This document shows positions 1 through 10,004 of a DNA stretch of 64,000 bases, one piece after another. The stretch spans positions 37,560,547-37,624,546 of the forward strand of contig OY987263.1 of the NCBI GenBank assembly GCA_963920665.1, read 5' to 3'. The notes beneath the pieces are model-generated. The model was not told where the DNA came from, ran no database searches, and saw only the letters and a program-made list of their open reading frames with translations. This stretch comes from Straminergon stramineum (Eukaryota; Streptophyta; Bryopsida; Hypnales; Calliergonaceae). The position numbers were made by a program, and so were the translations under genes. Positions within the stretch are counted from its first letter, which is position 1. Each line of letters begins with the position of its first letter.

Positions 1-111
1 TTTTGTTAGAAAACACAAAATTGTGTTGGGAAAAAAAAGGTTTGTAGTTTTTTAGTCAAAAAACTACAAAACTGCATTTTTCCCAACATAGTTTTATGTT
101 CACTAACAAAA
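1..111. repeat. Foldback (inverted-repeat) element, left end possibly cut
   Basis: The two halves are imperfect inverted copies. TTTTGTTAG at 1-9 pairs with CTAACAAAA at 103-111, GTTGGGAAAAA pairs with TTTTTCCCAAC, and TTTGTAGTTTTTT pairs with AAAAAACTACAAA around a short centre near 53-57. This is the shape of a short foldback transposon (MITE) or a hairpin-forming repeat. The left arm starts at the window edge, so its true end and any target duplication cannot be seen. Confidence 0.6.
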
Positions 112-1529
112 ACACATCAGCTCAATTAAGGAGAATTTCTTCTAGTGACTAAAAGAATCAACTGGTATTATTTTATCTTCTTAATTCAAATATTCAATAG
201 GAAATATGATATTTTTAATTAAAATGAAAAAAAAACTCAACTTTTTAGTGGAATATTAATGCCAAGTTTGTTCACAAAGTTGTTATGAAATTGGAACGCA
301 ATGGTTGGTGGCATTCAACCTTTTGGGGGGGAGCACCACAAGGTCAAATTGCACCATTTCAAAATAAATGTCTACTTTTCGTGAAACAAGAATAATCTTT
401 TTTTGTCAAGAAATTTTCCATTTCTATCAAAAATGATGATACAGTTGTCAAATTGGGATGAAAAAGTTCATGAGTATGATTGAAAAGAGTTTTTTGGTCC
501 TAAAAATGGATGAATGTAGAAATACAATGCTTCACCCAATTTTAAGTGGGCGGCGCCATGGGTCAGAGTTCTGGTTGTTGGAATCTAGGAAATATGCTCA
601 TTCCCCAACTAACTGTTGAATGTATGCTGGCATGATTGCTTTGTCATCCATGTCCTCTCAGCCAATAAAAATTCGTCCAGCACATCATCTAGTCTCACCC
701 AATTCGTCCACGTCATCCACGCCCGAATGAAGATTCATCCATCCAAACGGAGATCATACGATACAGTACAATCACGGTACAGTAACCACGGTCAACCGTA
801 GAACACCCGTAGGTAATTTTATTTTTTATTTTGGGCAGCCCAGAAAGCAATGTATTTGTGAAGCCAGAGAGAAGAAACTCATGGTAAGCTTAATAAAATC
901 AGTGTTTGGGAAAAACTGACCCACCGCTAGTTCAAAATTAGCTGGTGGAATTGGGAAAAAAGTTGGTTGCACTGGTAAAAAGAAATGGTGAAAAAATCTA
1001 TAAAATTTATATTTAGAGTAAAAACAATTTAAAAAAATATTAGACTCAGTACTTGAAAAAATGGTTCTATACAAGGAATTGAAGTTAGTATCTTCAAAAC
1101 TACTCTAGTCTATTCATGAATGGCATGAATTTAGAGTTTATTGTCTTTCCTTGAAGGGGATGAGGCTTTATAGGGAATGAAGCTATTGTGAGGAAGTTTT
1201 GAATATTGAAGCTTGAGGTCATTTTTGGCATATTTTTTCTTGAATATTTATTTAAAATTAGAAAGGTGGATTCACCAATTTACTTATTTATTAATAAGTT
1301 ATTTGATAGTTATTAGATTGTTTTTGTTAATGTTCAGTAACCCTTCAAATAATCTTGGAAGTTGAACAGTTTTCTTCATTGCATAGAAAAGTCAGAATTG
1401 TGGCTTTGAATGAACTCATGACTTATCACAATGTTACTACTTCAAAAAATTTAATTCCTTTTTTTATTTGGTTGAAAGTGACCTCAAGCTATGGTAGTTC
1501 CTCAATTAAGAACCGAGTCATTTTAATTC
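112..1529. other. AT-rich spacer
   Basis: The stretch is rich in A/T runs and has only short ORFs without recognisable domains. A slightly GC-richer patch lies at about 540-800. I see no gene, RNA gene or clear repeat boundary here. Confidence 0.5.
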
Positions 1530-2353
1530 TTAATCCCTAAATGCCAAAGCCTTTCTAAGTGTATTTGGACTATGAAAAAAGAACATAGGCTTATAGTTAT
1601 CCACAATGAAGCAAATTGTTGTTTTCTTCAAAATCTAACCTTAAAGATGTTTAAAGAGCTTACTTGTTAGTACACGTACCAATTTTGAGTGCAAAATTGC
1701 AAAGGAGTTGTGAGATTATAACAAGAGAAATATATGTTTTCTATTTTAAGTATGTTGTCCTTCCCCCACAATGTTTCAAAAATTTGCATATAAATGATTT
1801 TAGGGGATTGGAGGTGACATGAAAAACTAAAAATTGTGTTAGCACACTAAAATGCACTTCCCAAAACCTGAAGTTCAAATAAAGAGTCCTCAAACTCATT
1901 ACCCAATCCACCTTGCAATTGTTGAAATGCAATTTTTTTTGCTAAGTAGAAATCACAAATAACTCCAAATCAACACTTTCATGTTTAAATTTTCAATGGT
2001 GAAAATGGTGAAAATACTTGACTCTTTCCATGGGACCATTCTCAAAACAAATGGACGAGTACAATTTTTTATATCTCAAATTAAGTGAAATTGGGAAACT
2101 TTGCTCAAAGCAGGGAAATGAAGTATAATTAGCAAGCTTTACTCTTCACTTATGATACATATATGCCATTGAAGACCTCTCGAAAATCAAAATTTTACCT
2201 TTTTCAATGAAAAATAAAAGTTTTCAATAATTAACCTTCAAAACTACCTGTAATTTTTTTTAAAAACTATCAAAGGAATTTAACTCCCTATACCCAAACA
2301 AGCTTGAAATTTCAAATTGACCATATATGGGCACTTGGGCACTTAGGGGTTAA
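1530..2353. mobile_element. TTAA-ended non-autonomous element (type D)
   Basis: It begins TTAATCCCTAAATGCC and ends GGGCACTTAGGGGTTAA, the inverted form of the start. The terminal pattern matches other elements in this window (28696, 44775, 48562, 52350). The 824-bp interior is AT-rich and has no coding capacity. TTAA at both ends would fit a TTAA target duplication, but it may instead be part of the terminal repeat. The class assignment is inference. Confidence 0.5.
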
Positions 2354-2622
2354 AGGACCACAATACCTCAAAGTGACAAATATAATTTTTTGAAAATAAT
2401 ATTAAAAAAAATCCTGAAATTGAAAAGAATTATATTAATTATCTCAATATCTTTCAAATGAAATCTCTAAATTTTGTTGTGCATGATGCACTATAATGAA
2501 GCACTCTTTTAGTGTAAATTTTTCAATATTGAGTACTTTGAGATTGAATTTTTTTGGGGTATTGGTGGTTATGTAGTCCAGATTACCTTTTTTCTCTCAA
2601 AAATTGTCCACCTCAAATTCTA

Positions 2623-2712
2623 TGTGCAATTATTGTAAACATTTTTCAAATTTATTAGAACATTGCCAAGTACTGCATTGTGACATAAAAGCTTGTTTAC
2701 AATAATTGCACA
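2623..2712. repeat. Perfect 19-bp inverted repeat, stem-loop
   Basis: TGTGCAATTATTGTAAACA at 2623-2641 is matched exactly by its reverse complement at 2694-2712, leaving a 52-bp loop. A second inverted pair (attgccaagta near 2662 and tacttggcaat near 2719) overlaps the first. The function is unknown. It may be a foldback remnant. Confidence 0.55.
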
Positions 2713-3756
2713 TTAGTTTACTTGGCAATTTACTAAGGTTGATTTTGCATACTAGGGCAATAGAAGACCTTTTGAAAAGGCAAGGCCTAATGAATAGATC
2801 AAAAAATAGTAAAGGATTTGAGATTGCCATCTTCAATTGACTCTTACATATATTTGCAACCTTCATTTAGGGGTCTCTTTGCTTTCCTTGACATGTAGGG
2901 TGACCTCTAGTGAGAGGCAATCATCCTAAGTTTTGCATTCAACTCAATTTAATTTCTTTTCAAAGATACTTTGAAGGGATACTTGTCTTCCTGTGATTCA
3001 AAAAGCTCCACAAACCCTAGTTAAGAAATGTTATGTTATGACCCCAAGTATTTCTTTAGTATCAATGTAAAATATCAATTTTACATTTAAATTCATTTCA
3101 TAACATTGTACAACTAGGCAATGGTCCTCCCCATGTTGGACATGTATTATACATCCCTAGAATCCCTAGATGCCTAGAGAAAAATTTTAGTTAAAAAATT
3201 TTTAGTTAATTCAAGGATTGGGGTTGGTTGAAGGAGTCATAAGACAATTTTATTCATTATAGGATTGGAGGCACCTTTTCAAGGATGCAAAAGGGACCCC
3301 TACCTCATTTATTGGTAAACAATGTTATGTTCAGTATTGATTGACAGAATTTTACAGGATTCCATTTTATTATTTTGCATATTAGTGTCAAGAGCAATCA
3401 CCATCCTCAGAGTGGATGAAAGTGGATAAAACCGGATGAACTTGGATGCAAGAGTGACGGAGTCCCAACACAAGGAAAGAAGCGATAACGGAAGCAAAGC
3501 TCCAGTCCTTCCAACACTAAGCTCACGTTTCGCTACTCGAAATGTTTCAACTCAGAATTCACGAGCTGCGAGGAATTCCATCGTCATGCCCCGCACCGGT
3601 GACAAAATAGCAATCGCGTTGTCACGGCGCCAATCACCATGGTTTATATTCATCTCCCTGATTTGGATTGCATTCGGGGCTCTCAATCAGAGATATATGA
3701 GTGCTCATAGATATGAGCCTTTGTCTAATTTGAAAGCAAATTTTCGCTGCTTAGGG
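2713..3756. other. Spacer and presumed promoter of the release factor gene
   Basis: No gene was recognised. The base composition becomes more balanced after about 3400, as expected on approach to the downstream gene. The reading frame at 3436-3843 has no recognisable domain and runs into the repeated leader, so it was not called. Confidence 0.45.
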
Positions 3757-4143
3757 TTCCGTATGCGATTTCTGATTCTCATTCTGAGTCGCGGTTGTGG
3801 AGATTCATTTGTTGCTGTTGGAAATTGCTCTAGAGTTTTTTGAATTGAGTGTTTGATTCCGACATGACCTGTGCTGGAGGTTTACGGATTCCGGAATGTT
3901 AGTGTCCTATATGCAATTTCTGATTCTCTTACTGAATAGGTGTTGCGTAGATTGTTGCTACGGAATTTTAATTACGAAGTGATTCGATTTCGGGCGAATC
4001 AGAACATGACCTGTGATGGAGGTTCAGGAACTTCCGCATGCGACTGTCCCGTATGCATTTTCTGTTTCTCTTCCTGAGTCGCTGTTGAGGAGATTTTTGA
4101 TACGGAGTCTTTAAATGAAGCTTTTGATTTAAGTGTTTAGAGC
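3757..4143 (+). repeat. About 140-bp tandem repeats in the RF2 leader, with duplicated start codons
   Basis: Degenerate units follow each other at about 140-bp spacing. The block MTCAGGLRIP occurs at 3864 (closed by TAG at 3900-3902), MTCDGGSGTS at 4006 (closed by TGA at 4075-4077) and [10 protein letters not shown] at 4144, which is the start of the real gene. A second shared block (CCGTATGC..TTTCTG.TTCTC) recurs near 3757, 3907 and 4050. The two upstream copies are therefore short upstream ORFs derived from the gene's own first codons. Whether they lie in the transcript is inference. Confidence 0.7.
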
Positions 4144-5538
4144 ATGGCTTGTGCTGGAGGTTTAGGCATTCCCGCATCTCAGTGTGCGGGGGATGTAATT
4201 AGGGCTAAAGGATTTCATGGAGGAGCGCATTCGGCACGTTCTTTGAGTTTTATAGCGCCATTGCGTTTTTGTGATTTGCGGTGTCGGCGATGTTCATCTC
4301 TGAGGGCGAGGAGCTTTAAAAGGAGAGGTAGCTGTGATGAGAGGTTATGGCATGTTCGGGAGCTTGTGTGTCTAGCGGAGGCGTCGTCGACGGAGACTGC
4401 AACAGGGAGCGAGCTGGAACTCGAATTTTATGCTGTGCGGAAGAAAGTGGAGGATTTAGTAGAACGAGTGGGGGAGGTTCTGGCGTCTTCAGGTATGGCG
4501 GCGCAGAAGGCGAGGGTAGCTGACCTGGAGCAGCAATCGGCGCAGGACACTCTTTGGGACGACCCTGCCGTTGCGCAGAGGACTCTTTCGGACCTTGCGG
4601 AAGTGAAAGAGAATTTGTCTTTGTTGCAGGAGTTTGAAACCAAGGTCGAGGAGGCGCAGCTGATAATGGAGCTGATGGGGGAGAAGGAAGGACCTGACGG
4701 CGGATTGGTGCAGGAAGCAGCGCAGACCGTCGTATGGCTGAGTAATGCATTGGACAAATTTGAGCTTGCGAAGCTTCTTTCCGGGCCGTATGACCGACGG
4801 GGCGCGCGCGTGACGATATCCGCGGGGGCAGGGGGCACGGATGCGCAGGATTGGGCGGAGATTCTGTTGCGGATGTACTCGCGGTGGGCGGAGCAGCAGG
4901 GGTATATCGTGAAGGTGATGGAGAAATCTCCCGGGGAAGAAGCTGGCATCAAGTCGGTCACGTTTGAAGTGGGCGGTCGGTTTGCGTATGGTTATCTTTC
5001 CAGCGAGAAAGGTACGCATCGTCTCGTGAGGCAATCACCGTTTAATGCAAAGGGACTGCGGCAGACGAGCTTCGCGGGAGTGGATGTGATGCCTATATTT
5101 GAAGAGGAGTCGTTGGATGTGGAAATTCCGGAGTCGGATTTGGAGATTACAACCACCAGAGCTGGAGGCAAAGGGGGTCAGAATGTGAATAAAGTGGAAA
5201 CGGCTGTGCGCATTGTGCACATTCCGACCGGCATTGCTGTTCGGTGCACGGAAGAGCGATCGCAGCTCGCAAATAAGATCAAAGGCCTGCGGTTGCTGAA
5301 GTCCAAACTTCTTGTGATCGCTCTGGAGCAGAAGGCGTCCGATTTGAGAGAGATTCGAGGAGACGTGGTGAAGGCCGAGTGGGGTCAACAAATCCGAAAC
5401 TACGTGTTCCACCCTTACAAGCTTGTGAAGGACGTGCGCACCGGCGCCGAAACCTCCGATGTGGCCGCTGTTATGGACGGTGACTTAGGCTCCTTCGTCA
5501 CTGCATATCTGCGTTGGAAAACCTCCTCGAATGATTAA
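4144..5538 (+). CDS. prfB: Peptide chain release factor 2, organellar (PrfB-type)
   Basis: A 464-residue class I release factor that ends translation at UGA and UAA in organelles. It recognises the stop codon and triggers peptidyl-tRNA hydrolysis on a bacterial-type ribosome. The stop-recognition tripeptide SPF is at residues 298-300 and the catalytic GGQ at 344-346 (within [14 protein letters not shown]). The body starts at about residue 95 with the usual helical N domain. The first 75-90 residues are rich in Arg, Ser and Ala and poor in acidic residues, which fits a transit peptide, probably plastid. The whole CDS is one exon and more GC-rich than its surroundings. The ATG at 4144 was chosen because the transit region and body are continuous from it, although two related ATGs occur in the repeated leader. 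Known family members of this kind act on plastid mRNAs; a mitochondrial target is possible. Confidence 0.95.
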   Translation: MACAGGLGIPASQCAGDVIRAKGFHGGAHSARSLSFIAPLRFCDLRCRRCSSLRARSFKRRGSCDERLWHVRELVCLAEASSTETATGSELELEFYAVRKKVEDLVERVGEVLASSGMAAQKARVADLEQQSAQDTLWDDPAVAQRTLSDLAEVKENLSLLQEFETKVEEAQLIMELMGEKEGPDGGLVQEAAQTVVWLSNALDKFELAKLLSGPYDRRGARVTISAGAGGTDAQDWAEILLRMYSRWAEQQGYIVKVMEKSPGEEAGIKSVTFEVGGRFAYGYLSSEKGTHRLVRQSPFNAKGLRQTSFAGVDVMPIFEEESLDVEIPESDLEITTTRAGGKGGQNVNKVETAVRIVHIPTGIAVRCTEERSQLANKIKGLRLLKSKLLVIALEQKASDLREIRGDVVKAEWGQQIRNYVFHPYKLVKDVRTGAETSDVAAVMDGDLGSFVTAYLRWKTSSND

Positions 5539-6631
5539 TTCTTCTTCGTCAGCTTCACCGAGCTAAGGTGGTCCGTAGTTCCAGTGCCATCACAGTTTTG
5601 ATCTCTCTTCTAGAATTTGAGTGGGATGTTGCCCGCCCTTAAGAGAATTAGGTAGAGATTTGTGAGAACGATGGAGAGATTTCAAAGTCTGGCCGTGTAA
5701 TATTACTTGAGGCAAATTGTCAGTGGTGCCGTCCACTGCTGTGAATTCTAGCTTGTGTGGTCAAAGACTGCTCAAGCAGCCAGTGGAGCGAAATGCTTAT
5801 CACGATGGGATGATTTCGATTTGCACTCCTTATCCACCTGGTCGATCTGTGCTTTCATGACCTGGTTCTGCTAATTATTGGTGAAGGCAAATTAGGCATT
5901 ATGTTCTGACCCTTATCTACCTAGATGCAAGTGGAGTTGCGTGACAATTTTTAATTCGCTTTGTTTTCGCTTATGCTAATGTGGTATTTCAAGCGATTAT
6001 TCGAAGCGACCAGGACCAGAGAATTCAAACCATTCGATGGGGCTGTCAACACCGAGATAAACCTCAGCTCGTTGGGAGATAACGATACAGGCATATACGT
6101 CGAAGTATTTCTAGTCGTCAACTTACGATGCCCGTCTTACATCAGCGATGCTTGTTGCGGGGTACAGGTCACCGAGAACAGAACGAATGTGTTAGCATCG
6201 CAGTCCTCTACCATTACGATTCCATGTGACATACTTCACTCCTGTCTTTCAAACACTATGAGCAGGTACACATTGGGAGTCATTGTCTTTATAAAAGATC
6301 CTATTGGCTTTCTAAACCCTGGCAGTTGAGGTTCGGTTACCCTATGAGGAAGTCACCACGAGAGCTTCGAACGATTATGGACTGCTAATCTTCTCGATGC
6401 TGTGTAACTGGTTGCATCGTCTAAAATGAACTGTGGATTAGGTCCTGAAACCTTCTCCCGGATCCTTTACGACCTGTGAGGTTTTGGTATGGTTTCGCAT
6501 CACACATCCAGGCTTCTATGTTAGGAATAGGGTTATGATTCGTTCACGGTTGATCATCCAACTTAGCCAAGAATGTGAAGAAGAACCCCAGTGGATAGTT
6601 TATAGCTGACGTTGTAGCGAGCTTTATTCAG
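5539..6631. other. 3' flank of RF2 and spacer before the FkbM gene
   Basis: The stretch probably holds the 3' UTR of the release factor gene and the promoter of the next gene. The ORF at 5961-6329 has no recognisable domain or splice partners. Nothing else is supported. Confidence 0.4.
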
Positions 6632-8248
6632 ATGAAGGCTGTTGTTGCGTGTATGGCGATGATCATTCTGTGCTTTGGTCTGGCCCAGTAAGTCCATCTG
6701 TTTTGATGCTCGATCCGCAACTTTATAAATATAGGGATTCTATTTGATGCCTGATCTTTGCCGATTGAACTCCAGCTGCCTAAAAATATTGGTCACGAGG
6801 GGTGTGATGCCAGGTACAAGAACATGTGCACCGTCTGGCGGGGAGTGCCGTGGTCGTGGAATGCACCAGGCTTGCACAACAGTTCAGGTGATTCTGGCTT
6901 GTCACCATTTGACAGCATTGTCCTATAGGGTTATACCATGATCTCCAATTTTTATCTGTTTTGCTGCAATCATTTCCCTCCGTCCAATCAAGTGTCAACT
7001 TCGAGCTACTTTCTCGGCAACATGCCTGAGAACTGAAGAGTAATTCCTTACGCTATTAGCAGTTATCATGTGAGCTCGTTGGGAGTCGGGGAACCTTTTC
7101 GATGGTCGTCAATGTTAACTGTTTTGTGCTTTCATTTCAGCCAGCGCGAAGCAGGAGCAGAATGCGGCAATGTAGTAACATCGTCCTCTCTCATTATTTA
7201 CATTTCGGTTGATTTTCAAACCTAACTTTTCAAGTCTACCCGGTCATTCCTCACACCTAGCTATACTTGACGTTGCTCGTCCCTGGTCATGAAATGTCCA
7301 ACCTCTGAAATGCACATGAATATGGTGCACCCCATGTTCAGGTTGATTCCCCTGCTCAAAGAAGCCATGCAATTCAACGCGCAAGCTGGCAAGCCGACGA
7401 TTCACCTGATGCAGATTATGGAGGAAGTGAAGCGACCCTTCTTCATGTTCCTGTGCAGCAATTGCAACTGCGACATCTGTGACAAGGTCAGAAGCTTGGG
7501 CTATTGGTCGCCAGTGGAGACGCTCATCTTCCATTATGTGTTGAAACGCCATGGGTGCCAAGATGGCAAGGCCCTCGTGGTGGATGTAGGTGCTCACGTG
7601 GGATACTTCTCCCTCATTTCGGCCTCCTATGGTTGCCGGGTGAATTCCTTCGAGCCCAACTCTGCGGCTCTGCTCTACCTCAATCTCTCCAGAGCTATCA
7701 ACAATTTCGAAAAAATTCGCTTGCATCCTACAGGGGTAGGCCAAGCTGACACTCAAGCGCTGTACAAGGAGACGGACACCTGGGCTCTCAACGGCTTCGT
7801 GAGGAAACAACGAAAACTCAACACTGTGGAAACTCGTGATGCCAACCATCCGAACCTTGAAACAGTTGATGTTACTATGCTTGACAGTCTCATGGACGAC
7901 AATGTTCGCCTGCTGAAAATAGACACGGAAGGGTACGAAGCGAAAGTTCTCTCAGGCGCGAGGAACCTAATCTATAATCATAGGGTGCATCACATCTTGG
8001 TCGAGGTGAAGCAGGCGACCTCGCCAGCGAAGAGAGGCTTGCTGTGGACCATCGCAAAGATTGGGGCATATACATATGTGTACAACTGGGAAGAAATTGT
8101 GACACCGCTTTCGGTGCCATTCCATCGATTCCGACTCCCCAATGCCACCATTGTTGACGTGACAGACATCGTTCACGATCAGACATCGAGAGCCCCACTG
8201 CCCTATCAAGACTTCTGGTTTTGTAGACATCCTCTGCCTTGGTTGTGA
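6632..8248 (+). CDS. FkbM-family methyltransferase, 5' end unresolved
   Basis: A SAM-dependent methyltransferase of the FkbM family; the substrate is unknown. The main exon is 7342-8248. It shows the SAM-binding block VVDVGAHVGYFSLISA followed by FEPN, and the family block LLKIDTEGYEAKVLSGA. Two upstream exons fit in phase: 7141-7171 joins 7342 through a split ATG codon, and 6776-6887 (reading CDARYKNMCTVWRGVPW) joins 7141. A candidate first exon, 6632-6687, encodes a signal-peptide-like MKAVVACMAMIILCFGLA before GTAAGT. However, its phase is one base off relative to 6776, so either the first exon lies elsewhere or there is a frameshift. If the first exon is right, the enzyme enters the secretory pathway or is anchored in the Golgi. 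The ATG at 7289 opens a longer uninterrupted frame and is an alternative start. Confidence 0.8.
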
Positions 8249-10004
8249 TACCCAAAATTCCGCTGGCAGGTAAGTCCAATTTCTGAGTCTTTTCTTCGCA
8301 TCAGAGTCCTCCATATCCAATCTGCTATCTGGATGTTAATCACAAAGGCTGCGGTTCAATTTATTATCCATTCATGCCTTGTAGCTCTAGACTCAAAATG
8401 CCTCCACGAGAATCTCTGCAAATATGATAGCTACCCGACAGAACTACGTCACGTCAATTCCGAGTATCAATCCAATGAACGCTTCCAGCCACAACAATGG
8501 TTCGACGTTGGATAGAAGCAAGACTTAACTCGCAGATTTCGCAGCCTTTTCAACACGCTTGGTTGAGAATGAACTCCATCGACCACATATCCCTTACTGT
8601 TTGTCAAATTCGGACTCAGGAGACTCGGATTATGTAGGATGGAGGGATGTGTTGGACCAGCTTTTCGGTAGTTAAGGCGCGGTGAAGCCCCTGCAGGGAA
8701 GTTGAAACCATACGGAGTTCGGACATAATACAGCATCGAGCGGCCCCAAATGCACCGTAGTAGGAGCCGAGGCACGTGGGGTGATCAAGACGCACAACCC
8801 GACGACGAAGATCGTGTCACCCTTAAGCGGCTCTGCAACTAATGGTCTTCCTTTATAGTCGCAGCGTTCGCGATGCTCAGAACGGTCATGGCCAGAAGAG
8901 AATAATTGATCTCACAACTCGTTAGCAACACGCAATTTTCTCAGCAATTTGGTCTCAGCACAGTGAGGCCACTGTATTTAAAATCCAAAGGTCAAGCTTG
9001 TCTGTATTCTCGCATATCGCGGAATCTCGTTAATGAGCGTGAAATACGATGGTCAACTTTCCACGTGGTCAAATATGAACCAAAACATCCGCAGCCATCC
9101 GATTTGGGTGACGTTTTGCATGGTCCTCGCACAGTGAAGAGCTGAATCCATGACGTACGCTGATTAGGGTTGGATGCCGGTGATGCACAGAAGACTAGTC
9201 AGTACAGTACTGGCCTCACAATATCTCATCCTCTCGTGATTTATGAGTCGCACGATTACCGGTATTGGTTTACATGACTGGAATGAGTGATGAAACTGGG
9301 TGACAGCGCGCCAGCGGTAGTGAAGAACTTTTGTGCTTTTCTGCTGTGATGGGGAGTGAATGGTTCTGGCTTTCTGTGGTCGGGTAGCCAGCGACTGTTT
9401 GTTTCCCACTGGTTGGGTCTGGGCTCGGTTGGTTAATGTCTCCTTCGCTTAGTGAGTGGGTGGGTTTTCAAGGGTTGGGCATAATGCAGGGTTGCAGAGA
9501 GGTGCTATGAGAGTTTCTATCATTGTGGGGGCTGGTTTTTAGAGTCGTCTTTTTCACCTTATTGCGGAGCAGGGCTGTCATGTAGAATTGAGTTTTCTTC
9601 TTCAATCATTGGTGACTTTCTCTTCGACGACGGACTTATGAAAGAGCTCGTTCAGGATAATCTCGTCCCTCCGGGTTGCCTGTCGGCAAGTCGGAGGGAG
9701 TGTACTTATCGTCGTAAACCGGAATTGCTTTCAGCACTTTGAGTGTGTTTCTTTCAGCGATTTCAACAAGAGCCCCGCGGTTCTACGTCGGTGTTATCGG
9801 CTATGACTCCCAAGGCGTCGACCACCCTACTTATGCTTGATTATCTTGATTGCCAGCATTGTTAGTCTGCTAACAGGTAGATCAAATTGCGGGGACGCAG
9901 CTTCGCGCAGGAGGGGGCTTTTAGTCGCTACAAATGCAGGTGCTTATTGAGAATTTAGGTTCACGCGTGATCAGCGAGGGAGGTTTGCAGGGAAGCTTTT
10001 CGCT
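8249..10004. other. Spacer with no supported gene
   Basis: Mixed composition with several short ORFs on both strands, none with recognisable domains or coherent splice partners. The last few hundred bases are likely promoter and 5' UTR of the gene that starts at 10005. Confidence 0.4.

Noticed and set aside
3436..3843. 135-codon plus-strand ORF before the RF2 gene
   Set aside because: No domain is recognisable and its second half is the repeated RF2 leader sequence.
4316..5412. Several minus-strand ORFs of 125-181 codons opposite RF2
   Set aside because: They are antisense shadows of a GC-rich coding exon and show no domain.
7244..7849. 201-codon minus-strand ORF opposite the FkbM exon
   Set aside because: It is an antisense shadow of the methyltransferase coding sequence.
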